Positions 42,302 to 51,141 of a DNA stretch of 64,000 nucleotides are shown here, in pieces. Every line of letters begins with the position of its first letter. Within the stretch, counting starts at the first letter, position 1. The DNA is from Domibacillus enclensis (GTDB lineage: Bacteria > Bacillota > Bacilli > Bacillales > Domibacillaceae). The notes under the pieces were generated by a model. That model did no database searches and was not told where the DNA came from. It worked only from the letters and a program-made list of their open reading frames with translations. The DNA lies in NCBI RefSeq assembly GCF_900156125.1, contig NZ_FTLX01000001.1, forward strand, positions 124,001-188,000, given 5' to 3'. The translations under genes and the position numbers were made by a program.

Positions 42302-43037
42302 GAAAAACCTCCGATTCAGCTGCTTCACGGACCCGGTCAGCGAGAATAGCACTGACGGTTTCGTCATAGCCGATCTGGGCGCATAAATGAACATCGCCGC
42401 CTGTATCAAGGTCTTTTATCGCCCGGCCCATTGTTTTCATGAGCACACCGCTGAATAAAATGTAAGGGAGAATAAAAAGCTGCTTCGGGCGCAAGGCAGC
42501 GAGCCGCCTTAATTCTTCTTCAAACGGCGGATCACATGCGGCCATGTAGCTAACGTGCACGTCCTCGAGACCCGTTTTTTGCTTAAACAACGACAGGATC
42601 TCCGCAAAGTCCTGCTTGGTCAGCGGATCGGAGCTGCCGCGTCCAACAAGCAGCACCGTCGCATCGGGCTGTGCATCCGCCGCGCGATTCATCCGGTCCA
42701 TTAACACATCGATCATTTGCGGGTGAACGCCGAGTGGCCGGCCATACCGGACCGTTAGAGCTGGATAAGGAGCGACCGCCCTGGCGAGGTCCTGTGGAAT
42801 GTCAACCTTTGCATGACCTGCTGTCAGCAGCAAAAATGGCACTGCGATAATCTCTGTTGCGCCGCGCTCTACACATGCACGTACGCCTTCTTCGATCGAC
42901 GGCTCTGACAGCTCCAGGTAGCAGATCTCTTGAATATCCACTTTCACAAGCGGCATCGTGCGTGCAATAAAATCAGCGGCTTGTTTAGCACCCGCTTTTA
43001 AACGAGTCCCGTGACAGATGTATAAAACAGCTCTCAC
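42282..43037 (-). CDS. sirB: Sirohydrochlorin ferrochelatase SirB/YlnE (CbiX type)
   Basis: 251 residues from GTG 43037 (GGAGGTGA 6 bases upstream), overlapping the cobA stop. Two CbiX halves: ICHGTRLKAGAKQAADF (metal-binding His near residue 9), AVPFLLLTAGHAKVDIP (about 72-89, second His), and VLLVGRGSSDP in the C-terminal half. It inserts Fe2+ into sirohydrochlorin to give sirohaem for sulfite or nitrite reductase. Confidence 0.92.
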   Translation of the reverse strand: MRAVLYICHGTRLKAGAKQAADFIARTMPLVKVDIQEICYLELSEPSIEEGVRACVERGATEIIAVPFLLLTAGHAKVDIPQDLARAVAPYPALTVRYGRPLGVHPQMIDVLMDRMNRAADAQPDATVLLVGRGSSDPLTKQDFAEILSLFKQKTGLEDVHVSYMAACDPPFEEELRRLAALRPKQLFILPYILFSGVLMKTMGRAIKDLDTGGDVHLCAQIGYDETVSAILADRVREAAESEVFHVSDHG

Positions 43038-43798
43038 TGTTTCTTCACCTCCACCGGGATCTCCTTGAACCAGGTTAACTCATCCCGCATCCGGACCACT
43101 TCTCCAATGACGATCATACTTGGATTGGTGATGCCGGCTGACTGCGCTACATCATAAATGGTTTCAAGCGTCCCGGTAACGGTTTGCTGCTTATTGGTCG
43201 TTCCCCAGTGAATCAAGGCAGCCGGTGTGGTTTTGGGCTTGCCGTACTGAATAAGCTTTTCTTGAATGTGCGGCAGGTTCTTCACACCCATGTAAACGGC
43301 AATGGTGTCAATGCCTTTTGCGAGAGACGCCCACTTCAGCTCTTCATCGGCGCCTTCCTTCCGGTGTCCCGTCACGATGGCGAATGAAGCGCCAAGATCT
43401 CGGTGCGTTACCGGAATGCCCGCATAAGCGGGCGCCGCAATGCCGGACGTAATGCCGGGGACCACTTCGAATTCAATGCCGTTTTGTACGGCCGCCGCTG
43501 CTTCCTCACCGCCTCGGCCGAAGACAAACGGATCGCCGCCTTTTAAGCGCACTACCTGTTTGCCCTGCCTGGCGTGGTCAACCAGAAGCTCATTAATGTT
43601 TTCCTGCTGTACAAAATGCCGGTCTGGCAGCTTTCCGCAGAAAATCAGCTCCGTTCCTTCCTTCGCATGCTCGAGAAGCTCCATGCTGATCAACCGGTCA
43701 TATAAAATGACGTCCGCTTTTTGAATGGCTTTTAACCCCTTTACCGTAATTAAATCCGGGTCGCCCGGACCTGCACCGACAAGCCATATTTTGCCCAT
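43034..43798 (-). CDS. cobA: Uroporphyrinogen-III C-methyltransferase CobA/YlnD
   Basis: 254 residues. Starts MGKIWLVGAGPGDPDLITVKG, the SAM-binding opening of the SUMT family, and has DRHFVQQ, VRLKGGDPFVFGRGGEE (about 83-99) and VPGITSGIAAPAYAGIPVTHR (about 112-133). It adds two methyl groups to uroporphyrinogen III to form precorrin-2. GAGGTGG precedes the start. Follows cysC by 72 bases with no obvious terminator. Confidence 0.95.
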   Translation of the reverse strand: MGKIWLVGAGPGDPDLITVKGLKAIQKADVILYDRLISMELLEHAKEGTELIFCGKLPDRHFVQQENINELLVDHARQGKQVVRLKGGDPFVFGRGGEEAAAAVQNGIEFEVVPGITSGIAAPAYAGIPVTHRDLGASFAIVTGHRKEGADEELKWASLAKGIDTIAVYMGVKNLPHIQEKLIQYGKPKTTPAALIHWGTTNKQQTVTGTLETIYDVAQSAGITNPSMIVIGEVVRMRDELTWFKEIPVEVKKQ

Positions 43799-43870
43799 CG
43801 TGCCACCTCCATTTTCTCTTTTTTCTTATTGTAGCACAGGCAAAATGGGGTGATGCCGCGCAATAAAGGG

Positions 43871-44467
43871 TTACAGCATATTCTTTTGCTTTAAATACTC
43901 AACAATCTGGTCCACGCATTCGTCTACGGAGTACGTATCTGTATTCACGACAAGCTCAGGAGTCTCAGGTGCTTCATACGGAGACGAGATGCCAGTGAAT
44001 TCTGGAATTTCCCCTGCACGTGCTTTTTTATATAAGCCTTTCGGGTCGCGCTCTTCGCATTTCTCGATCGGGCATTCTACAAACACTTCGATAAATTCAT
44101 CTGCATTAAGCAGTGCACGAACGGTGTCGCGGTCTTCGCGGAACGGTGAGATAAACGCGGTGAACACAAGCTGGCCGCCGTCAACAAACAGCTTTGCCAC
44201 TTCTCCGATGCGACGGATGTTTTCCTTGCGCGCTTCATCGGAAAAGCCGAGATCTTTATTTAAGCCGTGGCGAACGTTATCGCCATCTAATACATATGTG
44301 CTCACGTTTTGATCGAACAAGCGCCGTGCCGCTGCGTTGGCGACCGTTGACTTGCCGGAACCCGACAACCCGGTGAACCATAAAACCGCGCTATGGTGTC
44401 CGTTTTTCTTGCGTCGTTCTTCTTTTGTTAACGACTGGTCATGCCAGACGATGTTATTGTTTGTCAT
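43871..44467 (-). CDS. cysC: Adenylylsulfate kinase CysC
   Basis: 198 residues. Walker [10 protein letters not shown] (about 33-41), [17 protein letters not shown] (APS-binding, about 60-76), [11 protein letters not shown] and the lid region [22 protein letters not shown]. It phosphorylates APS to PAPS. Starts 14 bases after the sat stop with GGGGGAG upstream. Confidence 0.96.
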   Translation of the reverse strand: MTNNNIVWHDQSLTKEERRKKNGHHSAVLWFTGLSGSGKSTVANAAARRLFDQNVSTYVLDGDNVRHGLNKDLGFSDEARKENIRRIGEVAKLFVDGGQLVFTAFISPFREDRDTVRALLNADEFIEVFVECPIEKCEERDPKGLYKKARAGEIPEFTGISSPYEAPETPELVVNTDTYSVDECVDQIVEYLKQKNML

Positions 44468-44481
44468 TTGGATTCTCCCCC

Positions 44482-45621
44482 TCAGGCGTTCGCCGTTTCT
44501 TTCATGCCGCGGATCAAGACTTCTACAACTTCCTTGCGGCTGAATTCTGCCGGTGGAATGTCGCCTGCACGCAGCATTTCACGCACCTTTGTACCGGATA
44601 AAATCACATGATCTTCTTTTGTATGCGGGCATGTTTTCGATGACGCCATGTTTCCGCATTTTTTGCAGAAAAAGCTGTGTTCAAAGAATAAAAGCGTGAT
44701 GCCAATTTCCTCTGCTGTGAAGTTGGAGAAGATCTCCTGTGCCTCGTATGTGCCATAATAATCGCCTACACCCGCATGATCGCGTCCGACGATAAAATGC
44801 GTGCAGCCGTAGTTTTTGCGGACAAGTGCGTGGAAAATCGCCTCGCGTGGTCCAGCGTAGCGCATCGCTGCCGGGAATACCGCTAATTTCACACGGTCTG
44901 CCGGGTAATAGTCACGGAGCAGCACCTGGTAGCTTTCCATGCGGATATCAGCCGGGATATCATCTGATTTCGTTTCACCGACAAGCGGATTTAACAGAAG
45001 TGCATCGACAATTTCAAGCGCTGATTTTTGAATGTATTCGTGCGCACGGTGAACCGGATTCCGCGTTTGGAAGCCGACGATTTTGTTCCAGCCGTTTTCA
45101 TTAAAAATACGGCGTGTTTCAGACGGATCAAAATAAAATTCAGCAAACTGCTCGCGTTCAATGCGTTTTACAAGTGTGATCGGTCCGCCAAGGTAAACCG
45201 GTCCGCGGCTGTATACTTTCTTTACGCCTGGATGAGCATCTTCCGTTGTTTTGTAGACATTTTGTGCTTCAAGCTGCTGATCCGGCTCATAGATGTCTTC
45301 AATTGTTAGAACGCCGTAAACCGTCCCGTTTTGCTTTAATAAAACCGTTTCGCCTTTTTCATAGCCAGATGCGTCATGAACCGGCAATGTGATCGGAATG
45401 CTCCAAACCGTTCCGTCCGCCAGACGCATGTTTTTCACAACGCTATGATAATCTGCTTCCGTTAAAAAGCCAGTTAGCGGGCTGAAGGCACCCGTTGCAA
45501 TTAATTCAAGGTCGCTGAGCGCTGTGGCATCCAGCTCCACTTCTTTTGTGAAAGAAGAATAGTCTAGCTCCGGGTTGTACTGGTTAATGAGTTGGCCTCC
45601 ATGGGCAGCAATGTTTGTCAT
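44482..45621 (-). CDS. sat: Sulfate adenylyltransferase (ATP sulfurylase) Sat
   Basis: 379 residues from ATG 45621 (GGAGGT 8 bases upstream; an in-frame TTG at 45627 is less likely). Motifs: [16 protein letters not shown] (ATP/sulfate site, QxRNPxHxxH), [12 protein letters not shown], and a zinc-binding [20 protein letters not shown] near 325-344, followed by [10 protein letters not shown]. It forms APS from ATP and sulfate. Second gene after cysH in the sulfate assimilation operon. Confidence 0.96.
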   Translation of the reverse strand: MTNIAAHGGQLINQYNPELDYSSFTKEVELDATALSDLELIATGAFSPLTGFLTEADYHSVVKNMRLADGTVWSIPITLPVHDASGYEKGETVLLKQNGTVYGVLTIEDIYEPDQQLEAQNVYKTTEDAHPGVKKVYSRGPVYLGGPITLVKRIEREQFAEFYFDPSETRRIFNENGWNKIVGFQTRNPVHRAHEYIQKSALEIVDALLLNPLVGETKSDDIPADIRMESYQVLLRDYYPADRVKLAVFPAAMRYAGPREAIFHALVRKNYGCTHFIVGRDHAGVGDYYGTYEAQEIFSNFTAEEIGITLLFFEHSFFCKKCGNMASSKTCPHTKEDHVILSGTKVREMLRAGDIPPAEFSRKEVVEVLIRGMKETANA

Positions 45622-45685
45622 AGTCAATTACCTCCGATAGTATTAAAATCACATCTATATACTTGGTATTACAGTTGAAAAAAAA

Positions 45686-46405
45686 TTAAGGATTCGTTGT
45701 ATGAAGTCCGCATTCGGTTTTGCCTGAACCGCTCCAGCGTCCGGCCCGGATATCGTCCATCGAAAAAGCAGGCTTTGTGCAAGGTGCACAGCCGATGCTC
45801 GGGTAACCCTGATCATGCAGCACATTGTAGTCGAGCTCATGCTTCGTTACGTAGCGCCATACTTCCTTCCACGTCCAGTGGATAAGCGGGCACACTTTGA
45901 TTTTTTCAAAGCGCTTGTCGAGATTTAAATAATTGGTGTTCGCCCGCGATTCGGATTGCTCACGGCGCAGCCCGGAAATCCAGGCGGTTGACGGTGCCAG
46001 CGCTTTTTGAAGCGGAATGATTTTGCGGATCTCACAGCACTTATTCGGGTTGGACGCAAACAGGTCGGCGCCAAACTCGGCTGCCTGCTCCTCAATCGTC
46101 ATTTCCGGCTGCTGCATCCGAATGTTCAGCTCCGGGTAGCGCGCTTTTACTTTCTCAATCGTTTCATATGTTTCTTTAAAGTGATAATGCGTGTCAAGAA
46201 AGACAATCTCTGCATCCGGCTTTACTTTTGAAATCAAATCGATTAAGACAATTCCCTCGATTCCGAAACTGCAGGCATACACTAATTTCTCTCCATATGT
46301 GTCATATGCCCATTGCAATGTTTCGAGTGCCCCTTTTGTTTCTGAATCCGCTGGAAAATCAGGAACCTGATCTTGAAGCTCGTTCCACGATTCAAACGTA
46401 ATCAT
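45686..46405 (-). CDS. cysH: Phosphoadenylyl/adenylyl-sulfate reductase CysH
   Basis: 239 residues. [16 protein letters not shown] (P-loop-like substrate site), [12 protein letters not shown] and [13 protein letters not shown] provide the CC and CxxC cysteines that hold a 4Fe-4S cluster, and the C-terminal catalytic ECGLH is present. Enzymes with the cluster can reduce APS; the presence of cysC indicates PAPS is also used, as in B. subtilis. First gene of the operon, behind a good promoter. Confidence 0.95.
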   Translation of the reverse strand: MITFESWNELQDQVPDFPADSETKGALETLQWAYDTYGEKLVYACSFGIEGIVLIDLISKVKPDAEIVFLDTHYHFKETYETIEKVKARYPELNIRMQQPEMTIEEQAAEFGADLFASNPNKCCEIRKIIPLQKALAPSTAWISGLRREQSESRANTNYLNLDKRFEKIKVCPLIHWTWKEVWRYVTKHELDYNVLHDQGYPSIGCAPCTKPAFSMDDIRAGRWSGSGKTECGLHTTNP

Positions 46406-46447
46406 TAATGCCCACCTCTCTTATCGGTATTCTTTATGAATGAATTC

Positions 46448-46475
46448 AGTTTATCAGAAAATACCGCAAAGTCAA
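46448..46475 (-). promoter_or_regulatory. Promoter of the cysH operon
   Basis: On the minus strand TTGACT (46475-46470) and TAAACT (46453-46448) are 16 bases apart, about 43 bases before the cysH start. No S-box, T-box or clear CymR site was seen. Confidence 0.7.
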
Positions 46476-46534
46476 TCCTATTTACTCACTCGGAATTAAA
46501 AAAACAGTTGGTTTCGCTTTCAATTGTCTGTCTG

Positions 46535-46563
46535 TTCTTTTTTTAGCCCGGGAATGGTATAAT
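46535..46563 (+). promoter_or_regulatory. Promoter of ykpA
   Basis: Extended -10 TGGTATAAT (TATAAT 46558-46563) with a weak TTCTTT 17 bases upstream. Confidence 0.6.
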
Positions 46564-46599
46564 CAAATGCGATGAATTCATTTTGGGAGGAAAACACAT

Positions 46600-48222
46600 T
46601 TGATTACAGTACAAGATGTCAGCCTGCGTTTTGGCGACAAGAAATTGTTTGAAGATATTAATTTAAAATTTACGCCGGGCAATTGCTACGGACTCATTGG
46701 CGCAAACGGTGCCGGAAAATCGACGTTTGTTAAAATTTTGGCGGGCGACTTGGAGCCGCAAACGGGCCACGTGTCGATGCCGAAGGATGCCCGTCTCGCT
46801 GTTTTAAAGCAGAATCACTTTGAATATGAAGAGTTCAGCGTCATGGAAACGGTGATTATGGGCCATGCCCGTCTTTACGAAGTGATGAAGGAAAAAGATG
46901 CGATCTACATGAAAGCAGATTTCACAGATGAAGACGGCATGCGCGCGGCCGAGCTTGAAGGTGAATTCGCGGAAATGAACGGATGGGAAGCAGAATCAGA
47001 AGCGGCCATTTTGCTGTCAGGCCTTGGCATCACCGATGCGCTGCATGATAAGCTTATGGCTGATCTTGACGGTTCGGATAAAGTAAAGGTGCTTCTTGCC
47101 CAGGCATTGTTCGGCAAGCCGGATGTTCTATTGCTGGATGAGCCGACCAACCACCTTGACATTGAAGCGATCCGCTGGCTGGAAGAGTTTTTAATTAACT
47201 TTGAGAACACAGTCATTGTCGTTTCCCATGACCGTCACTTTTTAAATAAAGTCTGCACGCACACAGCGGACCTTGACTTCGGCAAAATTCAAATTTATGC
47301 AGGGAACTATGATTTCTGGTATGAATCAAGTCAGCTGGCGCAAAAGCTTCAGTCAGATGCCAATAAGAAAAAAGAAGAGAAAATCAAAGAGCTTCAAGCG
47401 TTTATTGCTCGCTTCAGCGCCAATGCGTCGAAATCAAAGCAAGCAACGTCCCGTAAAAAATCATTGGATAAAATTTCTCTTGACGATATTAAACCGTCTT
47501 CACGCCGGTATCCGTATGTTCAGTTTACGCCTGAACGTGAAATTGGGAATGATATTTTGCGTGTGGATGGGTTGTCGAAAACGATTGATGGTGTAAAAGT
47601 GCTGGATAACGTCAGCTTTATTATGAACAAGGACGACAAAATTGCGCTTGTTGGCACAAACGAAGCCGCAAAAACAGCACTGTTTAAAATTTTAGCCGGT
47701 GAAATGGAACCGGATGAAGGCTCGTACAAATGGGGCGTAACGACAACCCAGGCGTATTTCCCGAAAGACAACTCTGAGTATTTTGACGGATCGGACATCA
47801 CCCTTGTGGAATGGCTTCGCCAGTTTTCACCAGCGGACGAAAGTGAAAGCTTCCTGCGCGGCTTCCTGGGCCGTATGCTGTTCTCGGGTGAAGAAGCGTT
47901 GAAAAAAGCGAGTGTTCTGTCCGGGGGCGAGAAAGTGCGCTGCATGCTGTCGAAAATGATGCTGTCCGGTTCAAACGTGCTGCTGTTGGACGAACCAACC
48001 AATCACTTGGATCTGGAATCGATCACGGCATTGAATAATGGATTGATTAACTTTAAGGGCACGATGATTTTTGCTTCTCATGACCATCAGTTCGTGCAGT
48101 CGACCGCTAACCGCATTATCGATATTACGCCAAATGGTGTTGTTGATAAATCGGTCACGTATGATGAGTATTTAGATGATGCTGAGCTTCAGAAAAAAGT
48201 AAAAGAAATGTATGCTTCGTAA
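46600..48222 (+). CDS. ykpA: ABC-F ATPase, YkpA/YbiT-like
   Basis: 540 residues from TTG 46600 (GGGAGG 9 bases upstream), as in relatives. ABC1 is canonical: GANGAGKST, Walker B VLLLDEPTNHLD. The signature of ABC1 reads LDGSDKVKVLLAQ, unusual but within the group. ABC2 has a degenerate Walker A, GTNEAAKTALF, where the usual second glycine is alanine, but keeps LSGGEKVRCMLSK and VLLLDEPTNHLD. No membrane helices. The group acts on ribosomes as translation factors. Monocistronic with its own promoter and terminator. Confidence 0.93.
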   Translation: MITVQDVSLRFGDKKLFEDINLKFTPGNCYGLIGANGAGKSTFVKILAGDLEPQTGHVSMPKDARLAVLKQNHFEYEEFSVMETVIMGHARLYEVMKEKDAIYMKADFTDEDGMRAAELEGEFAEMNGWEAESEAAILLSGLGITDALHDKLMADLDGSDKVKVLLAQALFGKPDVLLLDEPTNHLDIEAIRWLEEFLINFENTVIVVSHDRHFLNKVCTHTADLDFGKIQIYAGNYDFWYESSQLAQKLQSDANKKKEEKIKELQAFIARFSANASKSKQATSRKKSLDKISLDDIKPSSRRYPYVQFTPEREIGNDILRVDGLSKTIDGVKVLDNVSFIMNKDDKIALVGTNEAAKTALFKILAGEMEPDEGSYKWGVTTTQAYFPKDNSEYFDGSDITLVEWLRQFSPADESESFLRGFLGRMLFSGEEALKKASVLSGGEKVRCMLSKMMLSGSNVLLLDEPTNHLDLESITALNNGLINFKGTMIFASHDHQFVQSTANRIIDITPNGVVDKSVTYDEYLDDAELQKKVKEMYAS

Positions 48223-48236
48223 ATTGAATGTAACAG

Positions 48237-48269
48237 CAAAAGCGCTCTTCACATGGAAGGGCGCTTTTG
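48237..48269. terminator. Terminator between ykpA and the universal stress gene
   Basis: CAAAAGCGCTCTTC pairs with GAAGGGCGCTTTTG; A and T runs serve both converging genes. Confidence 0.88.
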
Positions 48270-48275
48270 TTTTGC

Positions 48276-48683
48276 TCATTTGACAATCATCACCGGACAG
48301 TGAGCCCGTTTCATGACTTTATGGCTGACGCTGCCCAGAACAAATTCCTGCAGGTTGTTCAAGCCCCGGCTTCCGAGGATGACGAGATCTACATGATGCT
48401 CATTCGCATATTTGACAATCACCGGTCCAGGATCTCCCTCTTTGACGATCACCTTATAGGAAATATTCTGCGCTTGAAACAGCGCATCGTGACGCGAAAG
48501 CTTTTCTTTGCGTTCCCGCTGGATGGTGGCAAGACGCTCTTTTTGAAGCAGACTGCCCTTCGCCTGATCAGCGGTCGGTACAAACAAAACGGTGATCTGT
48601 CCGCCGGCAAGTGCAGCGGCATGCTGTGCGGCGCGGAATGAGTGATCCGAACCGTCAGCTGCTAACAGAATATGTGTATACAT
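48276..48683 (-). CDS. Universal stress protein (UspA family)
   Basis: 135 residues. Starts MYTHILLAADGSDHSFRAAQHAA and ends with the ATP-binding GSRGLNNLQEFVLGSVSHKV and HCPVMIVK, the complete G-2x-G-9x-GS motif of nucleotide-binding Usp proteins. Precise role unknown; 18 bases downstream of the CoA-disulfide reductase gene, so likely cotranscribed and redox or stress related. Confidence 0.9.
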   Translation of the reverse strand: MYTHILLAADGSDHSFRAAQHAAALAGGQITVLFVPTADQAKGSLLQKERLATIQRERKEKLSRHDALFQAQNISYKVIVKEGDPGPVIVKYANEHHVDLVILGSRGLNNLQEFVLGSVSHKVMKRAHCPVMIVK

Positions 48684-48701
48684 ACGATCAAGTCCCCTTG
48701 T

Positions 48702-50024
48702 TTATGTAGCTCGCCGTGCCGCTTGCTGAATAGGGTCCCACACTCCGTTTACAGGCGGAGAATAACTTAAATCCAGGTCTTCTAGTTCATCAACCGTCAT
48801 TTGATTAAAGAGTGCGGCTGCGAGCACATCAATTCGTTTTTCTGCGCCATTTTCACCGATGGCCTGGCCGCCGAGCAAGCGGCGGCTTTCAGGAGCGTAT
48901 AAAATCTTCACGTGCAGTGGTGCTGCATCAGGATAATAGCCGGCTTTATCCTTCGCCTGAATCGTGGACGTTTTAAACGAAATGTTTTCCTCCCGGGCCT
49001 GCTGTTCCGTTAAGCCGGTGGAGGCCGCGATCAAGTTGAAAAATTTCATCACCGACGTACCCGTGACGCCTTTAAAGGAACGGCTTTTTCCGGCCATGTT
49101 CAACCCGGCAATGCGCCCTTGTTTATTGGCTGTAGTGCCTAGTGGAATGTAATCCGGCTTTTGCTTCACAAGGTGAAAATGTGAGGCGCAGTCACCGGCA
49201 GCGTAAATGCCCGGTATGGACGTTTCTAACCGGTCATTGACAAGAATCGCCCCGTTTTGAAGCATATTCATCCCGGTTTTCTTTAAAAAAGCTGTGTTCG
49301 GGCGGACGCCGACCGAGGCAACGATTAAATCAGCGGGGTAGCTGTTTTGATTGGTCGTAATGCGCCCTTTCCCGATCGCTTCCACTTCTTCGTTTAATGT
49401 AAGAAGAACCCCGTGCCGCTCCGCTTCCTGATGGAGGCGTTCCGACAGGTCTGCATCAAACATGGAAGCAATATGGCTGCCACGCTGAATGATGCGAATG
49501 CGCTTGCCCAGCCGGTGAATGTTTTCGGCGGTTTCAAGGCCAATATAGCCTGCCCCGATAATCACAACCTCTTTTACGTGTTCCTGCTCCAAATCAGCGA
49601 TGAGCCGGTTTGTATCCGGAATGGTTTTCAGCACATGCACCATTTGGCTGGCTGCGCCCTTCCAGGTGGGCAAAACAGGAGAGGCGCCTGTCGCGATTAA
49701 CAGCCGGTCATATGAAACAGTAAAGGGTTGTCCTGTCTCGTGATTAGTCCCTGACACCGTCCGTGATGAAGAATCGACGGCCGTCGCCTCGTGCAGCGTA
49801 CGGGCATCAATCCCGTATTTTGACCGGAACGATTCCACCGTTCGGGCAATCACGTCATTGGTCGACTCGATCAAACCGCCGACAACGTAAGGAAGACCGC
49901 ACTGGCCATACGAATATATTGTTCCTTTTTCCAGCACCGTAATCTCAGACTGCGGATCGTTATGAACGATCTGCATAGCTGCGCTCATCCCGGCCGCATC
50001 CCCGCCAATAATCACGTACTTCAT
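48702..50024 (-). CDS. cdr: CoA-disulfide reductase / FAD-dependent NAD(P)H oxidoreductase
   Basis: 440 residues. FAD-binding IIGGDAAGMSAAM (5-17), the single redox cysteine in SYGQCGLPYVVGG (about 38-50), the NAD(P)H loop VVIIGAGYIGLETAENI (about 153-169), and YAAGDCA (about 274). The C-terminal dimerisation domain is present (GVTGTSVMKFFNLIAASTG onward). It reduces CoA disulfide or related small thiols in bacteria lacking glutathione. Start overlaps the GNAT stop (ATGA). Confidence 0.88.
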   Translation of the reverse strand: MKYVIIGGDAAGMSAAMQIVHNDPQSEITVLEKGTIYSYGQCGLPYVVGGLIESTNDVIARTVESFRSKYGIDARTLHEATAVDSSSRTVSGTNHETGQPFTVSYDRLLIATGASPVLPTWKGAASQMVHVLKTIPDTNRLIADLEQEHVKEVVIIGAGYIGLETAENIHRLGKRIRIIQRGSHIASMFDADLSERLHQEAERHGVLLTLNEEVEAIGKGRITTNQNSYPADLIVASVGVRPNTAFLKKTGMNMLQNGAILVNDRLETSIPGIYAAGDCASHFHLVKQKPDYIPLGTTANKQGRIAGLNMAGKSRSFKGVTGTSVMKFFNLIAASTGLTEQQAREENISFKTSTIQAKDKAGYYPDAAPLHVKILYAPESRRLLGGQAIGENGAEKRIDVLAAALFNQMTVDELEDLDLSYSPPVNGVWDPIQQAARRAT

Positions 50025-50302
50025 TTTGCCAGGGCATTCACATCATTATATTTGCTGCTTTTTGAAAATTTAGCGACGACGTATGAGCAGGTTGGAATGA
50101 TTTGAACGTTTTGTTCTCTTGCGTAATCCGCCAGTGCATCAAGAAGTGCCTGGGCGATGCCGCCGCCCCGTAAATCGTGATCGACATACGTATGATTGGC
50201 GTTAATTTTTCCGTCACCGGCCGGAGCATATGTAATTTCAGCCATCCGGCGTCCATCCTTTTCCATGTAAAAAATACCTTCTTCGTGTTTAATTGGTTCC
50301 AA
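50021..50302 (-). CDS. Small GNAT-family acetyltransferase (YidJ/COG2388 type)
   Basis: 93 residues from TTG 50302 (GAAAGGGG upstream). It contains the reduced GNAT core: MAEITYAPAGDGKINANHTYVDHDLRGGGIAQALLDALADYA, with acetyl-CoA loop RGGGIA, then CSYVVAKF. Single-domain proteins of this type are widespread with unknown acceptors. Translationally coupled to cdr. Confidence 0.88.
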   Translation of the reverse strand: MEPIKHEEGIFYMEKDGRRMAEITYAPAGDGKINANHTYVDHDLRGGGIAQALLDALADYAREQNVQIIPTCSYVVAKFSKSSKYNDVNALAK

Positions 50303-50451
50303 TTGAATAAACCCCTTTCATTGGTTGTCTTTCACAGTATACCCTTTTCACCCCCTCTCCTTAACCTGTTTTAAGGGATAGAACGAGAATAATTGGATCA
50401 GAATATGCTACAATACGGGAAAGATGGATTTGAACGAAAGGATCGTTTTGA

Positions 50452-51105
50452 ATGAAAAAAGAGTCAAGAACACACGTGTTTTCAAAAGGTGAAGAAATTG
50501 CGAACTCCATTACGCATGGCATCGGGGCATTGCTGAGCATTGCAGCGCTTGTGCTGCTTATTGTGTTTTCTGCGCTGCACGGGACGGGCTGGCATCTGGC
50601 CGGTTTTATGGTGTTCGGGATCACAATGGTTCTGCTTTACCTTTCTTCTACGCTTGTGCACAGCTTTCCGCATGGCAAAGCAAAAGATTTGTTTGAAATC
50701 TTTGACCATGCCTCGATTTATTTTTTTATTGCCGGGACGTATACTCCTTTTTTATTTATCGCGGTTAAAGGAACCCTCGGCTGGACATTATTTGGGCTTG
50801 TGTGGGGAATGGCCATTGCCGGAATGATATTTAAATGCTTTTTCGTCAAGCGCTTTGTCGGGGTGTCGACGCTTCTATACGTTGTGATGGGCTGGCTGAT
50901 CGTCTTTGCCTGGGGACCGCTCACCGCCTTTTTGTCACCGCTGCCTCTTTCCTTCCTCGTTACAGGAGGCATTTTGTACACAGCAGGCGCAATCTTTTAT
51001 GTCTGGCGCGGCTTTCCTTACCATCATATGATCTGGCATCTGTTTGTGTTGGCCGGCAGCGTATTTCATTTCTTCGCTGTGCTGGGCTTGCTTCCAGATG
51101 CTTGA
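50452..51105 (+). CDS. yplQ: Hemolysin III / PAQR-family membrane protein, YplQ
   Basis: 217 residues with seven hydrophobic helices. Family motifs are FSKGEEIANSITHGIGAL (13-30), STLVHSFPHGKAKDLFEIFDHASIYFFIAGTYTPF (about 66-100, with Ser/His/Asp metal residues) and the C-terminal HMIWHLFVLAGSVFHFFAV with two His. These are integral membrane proteins, likely metal-dependent hydrolases affecting the lipid environment; the hemolysin name is historical. Confidence 0.93.
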   Translation: MKKESRTHVFSKGEEIANSITHGIGALLSIAALVLLIVFSALHGTGWHLAGFMVFGITMVLLYLSSTLVHSFPHGKAKDLFEIFDHASIYFFIAGTYTPFLFIAVKGTLGWTLFGLVWGMAIAGMIFKCFFVKRFVGVSTLLYVVMGWLIVFAWGPLTAFLSPLPLSFLVTGGILYTAGAIFYVWRGFPYHHMIWHLFVLAGSVFHFFAVLGLLPDA

Positions 51106-51106
51106 A

Positions 51107-51141
51107 AAAGCGGTCTCGCCCAGTGCGTGACCGCTTTATTT
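51107..51141. terminator. Terminator after yplQ, shared with the binding-protein gene
   Basis: AAAGCGGTC pairs with GACCGCTTT, followed by ATTTTTG. It overlaps the stop of the facing gene. Confidence 0.85.
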
